Source: Epiperipatus broadwayi
Lineage: Eukaryota > Onychophora > Udeonychophora > Euonychophora > Peripatidae
Direction of reading: 5' to 3'
Length of the DNA: 64,000 nucleotides
Assembly: GCA_028023455.1 (NCBI GenBank)
Contig: JAQFVV010006551.1
Location: 481,001 to 545,000 of the forward strand
The notes under the pieces were generated by a model. The model saw nothing but the letters and a program-made list of their open reading frames with translations, searched no databases and had not been told where the DNA came from. A program made the position numbers and the translations under genes. Each line of letters opens with the position of its first letter. Positions within the stretch are counted from its first letter, which is position 1. Below are positions 11,154-23,366 of this stretch, piece after piece.

Positions 11154-12004
11154 CTTTCCATATTTTGAAATTATTAGGAGGATATCAAAAATAAGCATGT
11201 ATATTTGATTACTACTATTTTTTAAATTTTGACTTGATAAAACAAATATGTAAAACAAGCTTTTTAAAATATCCTTAGAATTTATGAAAATATTCTATAT
11301 TAATAACATTTAGTCATCTACCTAGGTCAGATAATTCACTGCAAAGTTGAAACAGTAACATTAATTCTAAATTATTTTTGAACAAATGAATTATACAATC
11401 ATAACAAGGTGAAAAGGTTTGTGTGGTGTACAATTCCATTAGCAGATTGCAAATAAGTTCCATTTTAACTTTTTTCATTAAAAACACTATTGATTTAACA
11501 TCTTTCAACATTATAGATGTTGGTTAATAATTATGATTATTACCAAAAGAAATTAAATATTCATACCATAAATTCCAAGACTTTGATAATCACAAAACAT
11601 TTCTGACAAAGTAAAGACCTTTCTGAAGGAGACATGTAAGATTGAAGAAAGATTATGTTTATTAAATTGAAATTAAAAAAAACGTAATAATAGATGACAT
11701 AAATGGTTACCCAAACATTACATTGTTTGATAAAAATATTTTGGAAATATACTATATTTTTGAGATATTGATAAGTATTTCATTTTAATTATAATACTTT
11801 TTTATTTATATTCATCTCTTAATATTTTGGGTAGTTAAAATTAAATTTACAAAAATGGAATAAATATTTGATGCTACATTTTGTGATTAAACTCTAATCT
11901 AGATGGTATATGGTAAACCTAATTTAAGAATATTATATCTAATAGGGCTCAGTAAAAGCAAACAACTACTTCTTATCTAATGTGCTTGTCAATAGCTCTT
12001 AACA
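11154..12004. other. Unassigned AT-rich DNA
   Basis: No gene or repeat is recognised. Confidence 0.4.
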
Positions 12005-12050
12005 TTTGTAATACAAGCTTGTTAAATTAGGTCATGTGATATATGACTTG
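12005..12050 (+). repeat. Terminal fragment related to family A
   Basis: The string 'acaagctt...ggtcatgtgat..atgactt' matches the right terminus of the family A palindrome at 10725-10765. No ribozyme core is present, so this looks like a truncated end. Confidence 0.5.
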
Positions 12051-12112
12051 ATTTCTTTGCAAATACTTTTTGCTTGTGGACTAATTCAAGCCATCATAGA
12101 ATATAAGCAATA

Positions 12113-13447
12113 CAGTGAAAGGTAATCATCTGAAATCTAGGCATGGCCGCTTGATGGCATTATTTATGTGTCAAATACATATAAATGCTGTTTCTGCAGC
12201 CAGCCTTATGGTTAATACATTTATAATGTATTACCCATTGCAGGCCCGTTTACATAACATTGCACAAAAATATTATGGCCTGTTTTGTGCTTCTAAACTA
12301 TTTATGCATATTTGTTCTATCCATAGCTGATTACCATATCACTTGAGGATGTTTTAATTGCAAGTTGGTACAACTTGCAAATCACCATAATACAGTAATG
12401 TCATTTATATTTAAATAATGTTGTTAATTACTAATAATTGTCATATGGTCCCAACCTTCCCTAAAAAAATGGTAATATGTAAAAAATTGGCAAAGGGTAT
12501 GTTCGAACATGCTGCAAGAAAGCTCATGCACTAAGTCATGTTTCAGTGTGGAAAATATACGAGACCAATAAAATGTTTGAGAAGAACGTGCAGTTTTTAA
12601 ACTTTTCAGAATTGCCGAATACAGAAAGTGAGACTGTGTTCTTTTTTTAGGCACATAATGTCCTCCCAAATACCAGACTGTTTATATTACAGCAATAAAA
12701 TAATAAATAAAAATAAGACCAAAGTTTGTGTATTTTTTTTTATTTCATTAGAAATTGACATATATTTGGATTATCTTTTTTTCAGTGGGGTTAAAATAAA
12801 TTACTATTTTTGTTTACTTTTTGTTAATAATAACCAATTATGAACCCCCCCCCCTAAAAAAAAGCAGTTTATTGTAGAAGCCAAAAAAAAGGTAATTCAA
12901 ACAAAATATAAATAAAAGTAAAAAGTGAAAAAAAGTTGTTTAAACAAAAAAAAAATTGTCTTTTTGTTACAATTATTTATCTGAGGTGGGGGTTTCAAAA
13001 CAATTTTTTACCCCCAAAAAACACAAAAGTTACTTTTGATTTAATATGAAAAAAAATTTGGTCAACCAAAAAAAAAAAAAAAAGGTAGAACAAAGTCGAA
13101 ACAAGTCCCAAATGATTGTATTATATTTTATCAGCGCAGTTATAACAAGTTTTTTCATCCTGAAACAGTCAAAAATTTTAAAATCAGAAAAATAAATCCA
13201 AAGTTAAATTACCAAAATTTGTTGAATAAAGAAAAATGTCAGGTTTAAAAAAAACAATGAAAATGAATATAAAAATTTGTTTAATAAAAAAGAAATCATG
13301 TTATAAATGAAATAAAAATTTGTTTAATCAAAAAAAAATGTTATATAAAAGAAAGTTACAGCCCGGTAAGGTTACATTTGATTGATTTTGTATAGCAACA
13401 ACATCATCAAGTGGCCGTGCCCAGATTTCAGATGACTACCCAGTGGA
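12113..13447. mobile_element. Putative DNA transposon with about 35-bp terminal inverted repeats
   Basis: The left end holds 'gtaatcatctgaaatct' followed by 'aggcatggccgcttgatg'. The right end (13396-13440) read in reverse gives 'gtagtcatctgaaatct' followed by 'gggcacggccacttgatg'. These are inverted repeats of about 35 bp with roughly 85 percent identity by eye. The interior is very AT-rich, contains a run of ten C (12845-12854) and has no recognisable transposase, so the element is non-autonomous or badly decayed. I could not define a target duplication, so the superfamily is left open. Confidence 0.6.
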
Positions 13448-13881
13448 ATGATATGAACATTATATAAATTGTGGATTTATAAATATTAATAAAATATATT
13501 CTCAAAAAATAATAGTTTAAATTTTAATAATCAACAATATAAATTTGTTACTAATAGTAAAAGCATTATTACCATAGACAATTTATTATAGTAAGTTTAC
13601 TATTATAGGTTTTAAAATGTTTACATAAAATCATTTTTTTCAGCTGCATGATTCCATACAAATAGTAAAATTAAATTGACCTAAACTTATTTCCATGTTG
13701 CCATTCTAAATTTAATTACAATGAAATATATGCTATGATTGTATGTATTATATATACATAAACTTAGAAAGTTTAACAGGAATACTATGTTTAATTTATA
13801 AATATTTTTAGATATGTTATAGAGAAGCAAAGTATGAATTAAAGATAAACATGGCAAACTAAATCTATATCTTCTAGTAAT
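13448..13881. other. Unassigned AT-rich DNA
   Basis: Nothing recognisable is seen here. Confidence 0.4.
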
Positions 13882-13883
13882 TA

Positions 13884-15008
13884 CACCTGGGTCTCATTTT
13901 CCGTGATAGATAGGTTCCTCAGAAAACACGCACAAACGAAATCATGCAAAAATAGACGTAACTTACATTGAAAAATGGGCGATGCGGTCTGTGATTTTTC
14001 AAAATTTGCGTAAAAGCAAAGCACCAATGTAAAATTACTTTAAAATTCACGCAAAAAAAAAATAAAGAAATAAAATATGACTAATAAAAAATTTCAAATT
14101 TGAAAAAAATTGATACAAGACAAACTTTTTTTAACTATAATATTTAATTTTATTCAAAATGATATATTTTTATACTTAATTTACAGTACAGTAATTTACA
14201 TTTTTTTATACACGTTTTAATTATTATCGCTATTTGCTGAAAAACACGTTCATTTGCACTCTCATGTTGTGTTAATGGTTTTCTGTTGACAATGTAATTA
14301 GTAATTAATCTTTGAGACAATGATTTTATTAATTGTTTATGAACTTAGACTTATGATAATAAAAAGGCATTTATTCACCACTGCTGGAAAAAATTTAATT
14401 AAAACTAACAACTAAAAATTAAATTCTTATTTTTGTCTTTAATTTTTTAATTTTCAATTCTGTTTAAAAATCAAATTTCGTTTTACATCACATTAATTTC
14501 AAGTCACCGTAAGTCATTTTTAAATTGTTAATTCCAATTAAAAATCAGATTTTAATTTTTAATTGTCAAATTTAATTGTGCCCACTGCTATTACTCACCT
14601 TTTAAAAATAAACTTGCAGACACTAAATGATTAATAATTGATTACGTTCTTTTTTAAAAAGCAAAAACAGAATGTGATTTAAAATGCAAAATTAACACGC
14701 ACAATGTTTGAACAAATTTACATTATAAACTTGTAAAATTTAATGTATGTATACATAAAATGTGGAAATCATGATTTTAATTTCATTATTGCATAAAATC
14801 TTACTATTATAAAGCACTGAAAATATTGAAATTACTAAGATGAAAGTCGAATTCCAATAATGTGCTTTTACTTTCAATATAACATAAGTGTGCAAAATTT
14901 TTTTTTTTTAAGTAATAGTGCATTATCGGAGTATGACTTCCAGTGAAACATGAATTGCGTAACTTCAAAATTGTGTTAAATAAGTCCGTGTAAAAAGAGA
15001 ACCAGGTG
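13884..15008 (+). mobile_element. pogo/Tigger-like non-autonomous element, copy A
   Basis: The element starts 'cacctgggtctcatttt' and ends '...aagagaaccaggtg', which are inverted termini, and it is flanked by TA on both sides (13882-13883, 15009-15010). The TA duplication and the 'GGTCTCGTTTT' style terminus resemble pogo/Tigger-class elements (inference). No transposase frame remains. Copy B at 16702-18173 is the same element in the opposite orientation. Confidence 0.75.
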
Positions 15009-16701
15009 TATATTTTTATCTAAAATACTCAGGCTAAGTGAATTCTGTTCTTGTAGATAGGTTCAAAGATAAGTCTTAGCTTAAACCCATAATAGCTGAA
15101 TTACTCTTTTATTATTATTGAATAAAGTATTTGCTTCATCTTTTATTGTGACATAGGTGAGAGCCCAACAATAAAATGAAAATAATAAGAGTAATGGACA
15201 TTTTTTTACTTAAGCTTTCAACGAATTCATAAAACAAATGGTAATACTTATTATTTAATGGTTTATCAGGTTAATGGGTATTAAAATGAAGACAATCTAT
15301 TATATGCTTAAGTAATGCACAATTATAAATACTAACCGTAATATAATAAATGTGTATTGACAACAAAATAATAAAGGAAATAAAAAAAAAATTAGCGTTT
15401 TCACTTTGGCATAAATGCTAACGAATTTGTAATATAGATTAAATCTCTCTCTTTTTTTTGTTACTTTATATATTATAATAAATCAATGTGTGTGTATTAT
15501 CATATAATAGCATAAGAATAAGAATAATGATAATAATAGCTAGTTGTTCTTACAGTTGGGCCTATTTGTGAGCACAAAATTCCTATAATATATAGCAAAA
15601 CAATAAACTTGTTTATTCTTTGATTCATTATATTATGATTGATCAATCATGTTTTACAAATTATATATACATGGATTTTTCCTTACTTGTTGTTGTTTAT
15701 TTAAAGCAAACATTATTTTTATTTAACAGTTCCTCCACTTTAATTCAATGTTTTGGCTATTGTTTTCTGAAGTAAATGACAAAGACACTTGAGTTAAAAC
15801 ATTTTTTTTATTATTATTGATTTTCTTAAATATTGCTTTTGCTGAATGACAGTATGATTCAGATGATTAGTTGTAAAAATTTTTTTACAATTGCTTCTCA
15901 GGATTCAAATAGTGGTATCTTTCTTCTCCAGGTTTAGATGAATTGATAAAACATACCATTTCCTTCTTTAACTATGCATGTCTATGATCATAGTGTTCCA
16001 TTGATGTAAGATGGAACATACAGATAGGAGAATAAAAAAATCCTTAGATAGATGGTTGCTTTCTAGTACATCCTGTCAATTATGCAAGACATAAATGGAA
16101 ATTTCTTTTTCTATTGATATGAGCAAAATTAATAAGACAAAAGTTTTTTAATAATTGTCCTTCAGAGTATTCAATAGAACAAAAAAAAAATTCCTTTTTT
16201 TGTTAATCTATATATATATAATTTTAAAAAGTTACATTTTTCTTCTAATCTTTTGTTGTTGACATAAACAATAAACAATGGCACAAGTGATTTTCCTATA
16301 ATATTTTAGAATGATTATATATATAAATCTAAATGTAAATAACTAACAGTACACATGCATATTTCTGATTTTGGTTATTAGTATTATTTTTATTCCATTT
16401 TAATACAATTCACATAATTTATTTTCATTATTTTTTTATGTTATTGCTACTGGTGCCTTTTCTCAACTCATTAGTAAAAGATCAACTTTATAGATGTCAT
16501 TATAAAATAAAAAAAAGGAACTTGATACAAAATCTCTGAAATATTTTATAAACATATTTTTTGTGATAACAACTGAGAGTAAGGGTTTAAACCATTTCAT
16601 TCCTTACAATATATATATAACGCAAGTAAAATGTCTGTTAATTAAAAACTACTATAATAAGAATAAACATTAAAAATATAATGGTAATTAATTAAAATAT
16701 A
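15009..16701. other. Spacer between inverted pogo-like copies, with a small hairpin
   Basis: This AT-rich spacer has no gene. At about 15101-15195, 'attactcttttattattatt' recurs in inverted form ('aataataagagtaat'), giving a hairpin with about 60 nt of loop. Confidence 0.45.
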
Positions 16702-18173
16702 CCCGGGTCTCGTTTTATGTGGATTTATTTAATGCAATTTTGAAGTTATGTGATTCATGTTTCTACTTAATATCTTTGTATGCAGTTTTCTTTTATGCGA
16801 TAAAAATTATTAGATCAGAAGTGGAGCACCGATAATGCGCTATTACTTTAAATATTATAAATTTCGTGCACTCACATCATATTGAAAGTAATAGCACATT
16901 ATTGGAGTTCGACTTCCATCTAATAATTTCAATATTTTAAGCACTTTATAATAGTACTGTAATAGATTTACGCAATAAAGAAGTTCATAATTCACTTAAA
17001 ATCAGGATTTCCCCATTTTATATACCCACATTAAATTTTACAAGATTATAATGTAAATCTGTTCAAACGTTATAGATGCCTACACGATGTATGTTGTTAT
17101 TTTTGCATTTTAAATCACATTCTAGTTTTGCTTTTTAAAAAAAGAGTACGTAATCAATTAATCATTTAGTGTCTGCAAGTAATAAATTTTACAAGACTAT
17201 AATGTAAATCTGTTTAAACGTTATAGATAAAAAATACTATGTATGTTGTTGTTTTTGCATTTTAAATCATGTTCTATTTTTGCTTTTTATATAAAAAGTA
17301 TGTAATCAATTAATCATTTAGTGTCTGCAAGTTTATTTTTAAAAGGTGAGTAACAGCGGTGGGCACAATTAAATTTGACAATTAAAATCTGATTTTTAAT
17401 TGCAATTAACAATTTAAAAATTACATAACATGATCTTAAATTAATGTGATTTGAAGTGATGAAATTTGATTTTTAAATGGAATTGAAAATTAAAAAATTA
17501 AAGACAAAAATAAGAATTTAATTTTTGTTAGTTTTAATTACATTTTGCTCAACAGTGGTGAGTCGGTGTCTTTTTATTATCGTAAGTCTAAGTTCTTATT
17601 TTTATTTTAAACTTTTAGTTCACTCTAATGGAGATGAAAAAATCCAAGAAAATGAATTTCTTTGAAAACAAAAATATCAATTTTAGATCATTTAGTGAAA
17701 TGGGAAGGATCAACAGCGATTGGACAATGTTTTAATTGTATTTCCTCTTGACTTCATTTAAGGAGAAGCTACAGTACCTCACATCACATCACATCATGAC
17801 AAATCTGATGTCTCAAATAGCAATAATATTTAAAATACTGTGCATGTATGAAAAAAATGTAAATTACGCATAAAAATATATTGTTTTGAATAAAATTAAA
17901 TACGATAGTTAATAAAAAAAAGTAAAAAAAGTTTGTCTTGTATCAATTTTTTTCAAATTTGAAATTTTTTATTAGTCATATTTTACTTTTTTATTTTTTT
18001 TTAATGCAAATTTTAAAGTAATTATACGTTGTTGCTTTGCTTTTATGTGATTTTTGGAAAATTACAATACATATCCCCCATTTTTCAAGGTAAGTTAAGT
18101 CTATTTTTGTGCAAATTTCTTTTGTGTGCATTTTCTGAGGAACCTATCTATCACATAAAATGAGACCTAGGTG
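16702..18173 (-). mobile_element. pogo/Tigger-like element, copy B, with internal tandem duplication
   Basis: This is the same element as 13884-15008 in reverse orientation. It runs from 'cccgggtctcgtttta' to 'aaatgagacctaggtg', flanked by TA. It is longer than copy A, partly because 151 bp are tandemly duplicated (17033-17183 and 17184-17334). Both duplicated units end in 'gtctgcaagt'. No transposase frame is present. Confidence 0.75.
17033..17334. repeat. Two-copy 151-bp tandem duplication
   Basis: Two adjacent units begin 'aaattttacaaga' and end 'gtctgcaagt', with an exact 151-bp period. They differ by scattered substitutions, so the duplication is not recent. Confidence 0.8.
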
Positions 18174-18377
18174 TACACAGTCTGTCAATCAGAAGTACTT
18201 TTGGTTAATTCCTAAACCCTTCTCAACTTCCATTAATTTAAAAAAACAAAATGGAAGCAAAAAACATCAACTCAAATCCCATGAATCTCAAATTTTAACC
18301 TTAGCAGTTTGTCTATTAATTATATTTATTTTATTTCAATTTATTAAAGAATTATTTCTTTAATTTTTTTTATTATT

Positions 18378-18578
18378 ATGGCTTCTCCCTTTATGAAGAA
18401 AGAAACCAACCATAATAAAAGAAAAATTAAGGAGGCAATTTTAATAAATAGAAATAAAATGAATATTGCGGTGTTGACCTTTGCTTCCATTTTGTTTTTT
18501 GGAATAAAACAGTCATTGAAGAGGTTTAAGAAATCAATTGCAAGTACTTCAGATTCAATGACTGTATATAATAGTTAA
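18378..18578 (+). CDS. Hypothetical small membrane-type ORF (66 aa), weak
   Basis: A short frame starts MASPFMKKETNHNKRK. It has a basic N-terminal stretch, one hydrophobic segment of about 16 residues ('MNIAVLTFASILFFGI', about residues 33-48), and a basic then polar C-terminus. I recognise no family. It lies directly downstream of the pogo-like copy B, behind another short frame (18160-18363) that also ends in a hydrophobic segment. In DNA this AT-rich, frames of this size arise by chance, and I see no clear promoter or splice context, so I rate it low. Confidence 0.15.
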   Translation: MASPFMKKETNHNKRKIKEAILINRNKMNIAVLTFASILFFGIKQSLKRFKKSIASTSDSMTVYNS

Positions 18579-19685
18579 TCACCATTATATTTCTTATTTT
18601 TATTGTTATTACATTATATTAAAATCTCATAAAGATGTATCTCTATTTTTGGTGGCATTAGACAAAGTAAGATTTATTTTGTTTATTGAAAAGGTTTTTA
18701 ACATTGCAAATGTAGAAATTGGAGAGATATTTACATTCAATATATTTATATAATACTTTTTGATGTATATTTCTCTCTCTCTCTATATATATATATATAA
18801 CTAAATAGAGACTTTCTACAAAATTATAAATAATTTTTAGTTTTGACTAATTGACAAGATGTTGTTAATACATTCTTTAGCACTCATTTGCTCAACAGAT
18901 TGCGCTCTAGTAAGCATCAGGAGTGCTGAAAATGGTATTAATAATGTTTGGTTAATTAGTCAAATCCAGAAATTACACATAATATTAGGCAAATTCATTA
19001 TATTACAAATTGACTTATAATTTTCACTTTCATAGGCAATAAATGTCATAAGAAATGAACTCACCCATGAATGGTAAAATCAAGTGATATGTATATAAGC
19101 TGTAATTACATCTAGGATATAATAAATTTTATTCTTGTTAAAAATTTACTATACCTATTATTCCTTAAATATATCTAGGAAAGTTAATGAAAATGGTTGT
19201 TTTGTGTGGCATAGCAATCTAAAAAGTAAATACAGAATGCTGAATAATACTTGGTTTAATTTGTCAAAACTGGAAATTTATATATTTATAATATTCTTTG
19301 CTTTAGCTGGTTTAATTTGAAAAATAAATATTATAATATTATACTTTAATAATGGAACCCTTCAATTTGAACAATTATCAGATTTTTATTTCAGTATGAA
19401 TTACAATTTATTTAACCAAAATTTTAATTTTAAATTAAAACCAGACAAATGTTAACAATAATAACAGCAATATAGTAAATATATTAATAATTATAAATGT
19501 TTTACATTAAAATATTTCAAAATTAAATATATGCCATTGTTTTTTTTTTTTTTATGATCGTCTTCTTAATAAGTCCTAATTTAAAAAAATAGTCATTAAT
19601 CTTTTTATTAGAAGTAAAAAGGTAGTAGAAAAAACTTTAATTTCTGAATGTTAGTAAAATGTAGCATAATATATACAGGAAGCAA
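18579..19685. other. Unassigned AT-rich DNA with (CT)n(AT)n
   Basis: A short (CT)n(AT)n run lies near 18772-18800. The segments near 18925-18990 and 19225-19285 are weakly alike. No gene is supported. Confidence 0.4.
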
Positions 19686-19689
19686 ATCA

Positions 19690-19868
19690 AATGTATTACA
19701 ACAGTCGGGGAAGATATCGAGTCTTACCGTATCTGCTGTACAGGGCACCACCAGGCTATTTGAACCTGGAAAATTTATATAGTAGGCAGATAATAATTTA
19801 CAATCCAATTTTATTTTATTATAGACCATTAGCCCCGGTCACTAGCTCATGGAGCAGCAGAGATAATT
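19690..19868 (-). repeat. Dispersed repeat with tRNA-like boxes, copy 1
   Basis: Read on the - strand, this matches 45795-45960 on the + strand. The shared ordered blocks are 'tatctctgc', 'gagctagtgac..gggctaa', 'tatctgcctact', 'tataaattttyc', 'aggttyaaat', and 'gccctg'/'gcagatac'. The block 'aggttcaaatagcc' resembles a pol III B box. The open frame on the + strand here (19691-19879), although exon-like in composition, is therefore explained by the repeat. Confidence 0.65.
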
Positions 19869-19879
19869 TTCAATATTAA

Positions 19880-21615
19880 AAAAAATAAAAGAACACACTG
19901 CCAGTAATAACACACCCAAACATTTATTAAACATATATAAAATTTAGAATTATTATTTTAGTGTAACTTTTACTTTAGAATTTAATTTACTTTTTAATTT
20001 TTATTTTAGAAGTTTGCATAGAAGAATTTATTAATATTTTATTAGAGTGTCGAGTATGGATGGACTACATAGATTGCATTTGAAGAAGAAAATATTCTAT
20101 CCCTTATTTAACCTTAGGCCAAAAGTTCACAGTCAAACTAATGCCAATCTATCTGATATATCGATGTATTCAATGCAGCATGAATATGACAGCACAATAC
20201 CATACTGTCAGGAATGCACATCTGAACAGCATGGTTATAGAGAAGAAATTGTCTCTCGTCCAGTACAGGAATGTTACATCTGACTGGCAAGAAGAACAAT
20301 AAAAAAAGAAAACTCCATAGGAAGGGATTGTGGTCCCTTTTGCTGACTTATGATCCCATTCCATAGGCAAAAAGGGTGATCCATGGAGCATGGAATACTG
20401 TCTGTCTCTGATGGTCAATAAGAAATAGGCTTATTTTACCCAAGTGTAGTGTATAATATGATACTGCACATAGCGGATCTTCATGCAACATATATCCAAT
20501 CCATTGCCCCAATTTAACTGCGAAACAAATCACCTAAGATTTACCCTCCCTTAAACTAACATAACTTTATGAATCTATGCAGCCATTCATGCCTGAGTTA
20601 AATTTAACATGATTCAATTAAAAGTTTATCTTAACAAAAAAAAATCATAATAAACACTTAAAAGAACGGAAAAAATAAATTAATGGAAATGATTTAAAAA
20701 AAAAATACATTCAATAAAAATATTATTAATAAATAATTTAGTTGGTCAGATAGGAAATTCTATTTCTATTTAAATATTGAAAATTTTAGAATTGAGAGTT
20801 CTTACTGTTCATAAAGTTCTTATGGTTTTAAAAAGTCCATCCTTAACAGTTGCTTGCAATTTGAGATCCAGTGTGAAATCCCCCAATGTCCTGGGGAGAT
20901 CGGTATGCTGTTGGCCACTTATTGATTCATCTGGAGGAACTTTACTTTAGCTGGTATTTTATTTCTGGGCCCTGATGTCCTGTGGTCCGCAATATAGGAA
21001 AATGATTGGTCATTTCTCTTTCTCTTTTTTTATTTAGAAAAACTGAAGGAATTGAAAGTGCATCTTTCAATCCCTTCTCCTTCACCTCTCCCCATACTAA
21101 CACGTATAGCAGATCTATTTTATTTTAATTTTTTATATTAAATTTGTGGATTAACTCAACATTACATTATGATGATGATCCTTTTGCTGAGGTCCATTTC
21201 CTGAGGGATTTCTTTTATTGGCTATTCTGTTACTATTGTTTTTTTCTCTGGTATCTGACATTTACTTATAAATTTTGAGATGCCCAAAGGCTAGTTTACT
21301 TTAACTAATTGAAAATAATCATTTCCATTTTACACAATAGCATTAATTAAATTATATACATTTTTAAAGATATATTTTTATCTTTAAATCTTTTAAGTTT
21401 TTTTTTCTGAAAGTTAGTTTTAAAATACTTTTTTTTTTTTTAATAAAGTTTTCTTTTAATAATGTTTCATATGTGCGATTATATATATATATATAGTTTA
21501 GATGACTTTTAATTTTCAATTTTTAATTTTAAAAACAAATTTTTGTTTGTGAACTTTTTATTTTTAACTTTATTTATTAGAATGTAACAGCATGTGTGCC
21601 TGTTACAGTATATAT
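19880..21615. other. Unassigned block with moderate GC (about 20.0-21.1 kb)
   Basis: From 20040 to 21120 the composition is less AT-rich than its surroundings. The block contains short broken frames (for example 20047-20283, with 'HEYDSTIPYCQECTSEQHGY') and a local near-repeat of 'caggaatg..acatctga' at about 20209 and 20267. I recognise no domain. It may be a decayed transposable element or an untranslated exon. Confidence 0.35.
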
Positions 21616-21683
21616 ATAATTTTAATCAAAATTGCTACAAATCCAAAACTCAACTAAACTGTCCAAGAAAATAAAAATTTATA

Positions 21684-21727
21684 ACACAACCAATGGTTTC
21701 ACTGCTACAAGCAGACTTCTCAAGTGT
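21684..21727 (-). ncRNA. Degenerate hammerhead-like motif in the PLE 3' region
   Basis: On the - strand, ACAC/GTGT can form stem I. The core position reads TTGAGAA instead of CUGANGA. A CTGC/GCAG stem II follows, then GAAA and a palindrome-like stem III (ACCATTGGT). The same arrangement, with the same altered core, is seen at 39609-39652. It occupies the place of a hammerhead but lacks C3 and G8, so activity is not expected. Confidence 0.5.
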
Positions 21728-21872
21728 AAAGAACTACAAAATAACATATTTATATTAACATTATCCACAATTCCATTTACTTCCCATCCACCTTTAATAT
21801 TAAAAGAACTTTTGAATAAGTTATTTGCTTTAGAATCATAAATTTTTAATAATAAAGATTCTTTAATTCTTT

Positions 21873-22070
21873 TTATTTCATTTCTCTCAAAAAGACAACC
21901 TTAGCTTCCTCAAAATTAATAGTGTGGCCTATATATTTTTCATGGACATACAACGCAAAACTAAGATATTTATTTTTAGTCCTAATTTTATATACCTTTA
22001 TTTTTTTCTTTAAGCTCAAACTACTCTGACCTATATAAACTTTCTTACAAAAACAAGGAATAATATACAC
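21873..22070 (-). pseudogene. GIY-YIG endonuclease fragment of a PLE
   Basis: This 65-codon frame starts at an internal Met. The real coding frame extends further upstream (about 22200-22071), where '...FDSKTIHGV' precedes 'VYIIPC'. Visible catalytic elements are the GIY-like 'VVYI', the YIG box 'VYIG', and a Lys/Arg-rich helix after it. The family role is to nick target DNA to prime reverse transcription. Without the reverse transcriptase domain it is a relic. Confidence 0.75.
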
Positions 22071-22205
22071 TACACCATGAATAGTCTTGCTATCAAAAAT
22101 TTTCTGTATTATTTACTAAATTATTCAATGTAATAACCCTTTTCCAAGCAATTTTCTTATTTCCAAACAAATTACTATTTTTAAATAAATATCTTTATTC
22201 TTCTT

Positions 22206-22550
22206 TGCATGGTCCATGTAAAAGATATAGGTCACACTATTAGTTTTGAGGACACTAAGGCTGTCTTTTTAAGAGGAATGAAATAAAAAGAAGAATTAAA
22301 GAATCTTTATTATTAAAAATTTATGATTCTGAAGCAATTAACTTATTTAAAAGTTCTTTTAATATTAAAGGTGGATGGGAAGTAAATGCAATTCTGGGTA
22401 ATGTTTAATATAAATATGTTATTTTTTAGTTCTTTACATTTGAGAAGGAGAAGTCTGCTTGTAGCAGTGAGACTATTGGTTGTGTTGTAGATTTTATTTT
22501 CTTGACTAGTTTGGTTGAGTTTTGGATTTGGGGTAATTTTGATTATTTAT
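22206..22550 (+). mobile_element. PLE 3' end, opposite orientation
   Basis: The segment reads 'KDIGHTISFEDTKAVFLRGMK' followed by a stop, then the same 3' untranslated sequence as the - strand copy at 21640-21840. It begins inside the GIY-YIG domain, right where the - strand copy starts. The two truncated copies therefore meet head to head and form an imperfect inverted repeat. Such inverted, 5'-truncated arrangements are typical of PLE insertions. Confidence 0.75.
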
Positions 22551-22727
22551 TGATTATTTTAGCTTTTTGTGTTTAATGTTTATATAATTTTAAGTAAATT
22601 GACATGTTGTTTACATAACAAAACAAATTCAACTAAGTGGATAAAAATTTACCATTAAAAAACAAAAATGAAACTAGAAATCATATTTTTATTGTTATGT
22701 CAATATAAAAATAAATGATTAATAATA

Positions 22728-22744
22728 TATATATATATATATAT
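22728..22744. repeat. (AT)n microsatellite
   Basis: A short AT dinucleotide run. Confidence 0.9.
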
Positions 22745-22924
22745 AGTACCCTCACCAATCGATCAAGTAAAATACAAAATAATGCTCCAGCTTAACTCTG
22801 ATCTTAATATAGTAAGAAATAAGTATTAACAATATCTATCATTAGACTAGCTCAAAACTTATTAATTAATAATATATAGTTCGATTAAATAAATAGATAA
22901 ATAAATAATATACTTATAATAATC

Positions 22925-23015
22925 ATGAGACATTTAGTGAAAGATATAGTTGTTGGACAACATTGAGAACATCTCCGTAAGGATATAATCTCAATGGCAT
23001 AAGAACACTATCCCC
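22925..23015 (+). repeat. Short dispersed repeat, copy 1
   Basis: The sequence 'tctcaatggcataagaac' followed by 'actatccccttttt' reappears in reverse orientation near 61575-61625, with 'catgagaca' flanking in both places. The family is unknown. Confidence 0.6.
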
Positions 23016-23283
23016 TTTTTTATTCAAATAATAATATAAATTTATGGCATCCTTATGACTTTAAAATATTACAAATAATCTAATATATTATACTAGATAA
23101 ATTATAATCTCTGTTATCTAAATATAATCATCTCAGGTTTTTTTAAATAAAATCATTAACTTAATTTATAATATCCTGTATGATGAGGGATTTCACATCA
23201 TTCTCAACTATACCTTAACAATAATAATAACATATAATATTCCTACACTCAACTTAATTAATAATTTGTACGATATTTATTTA

Positions 23284-23366
<83 letters not shown>
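23284..23366 (+). repeat. Compound (ATG)n(ATA)n microsatellite
   Basis: About ten ATG units pass into about seventeen ATA units. The predicted poly-Met/poly-Ile frame across it is an artefact. Compare the reverse-ordered compound tract at 31267-31400. Confidence 0.95.

Larger units (their letters stand above)
21620..22205 (-). mobile_element. Penelope-like element (PLE), 3' part with GIY-YIG endonuclease
   Basis: The - strand carries the C-terminal end of a PLE polyprotein. A linker is followed by 'GVVYIIPC' and 'CKKVYIGQSSLSLKKKIK', which are the two halves of a GIY-YIG endonuclease core, and then by 'HEKYIGHTINFEEAKVVF', the usual His/Asn-containing helix region. Its 3' untranslated segment (21640-21840) recurs at 22300-22545 in the opposite orientation and at 39545-39740. 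PLEs are retroelements whose reverse transcriptase is followed by this endonuclease. The reverse transcriptase part is missing here, so the copy is 5' truncated. Confidence 0.8.

Noticed and set aside
19691-19879. Possible small exon with acceptor-like 'tatatacag' and a stop close to AATAAA
   Set aside because: The GC-rich blocks recur in the same order at 45795-45960 in the opposite orientation, so they belong to a dispersed repeat.
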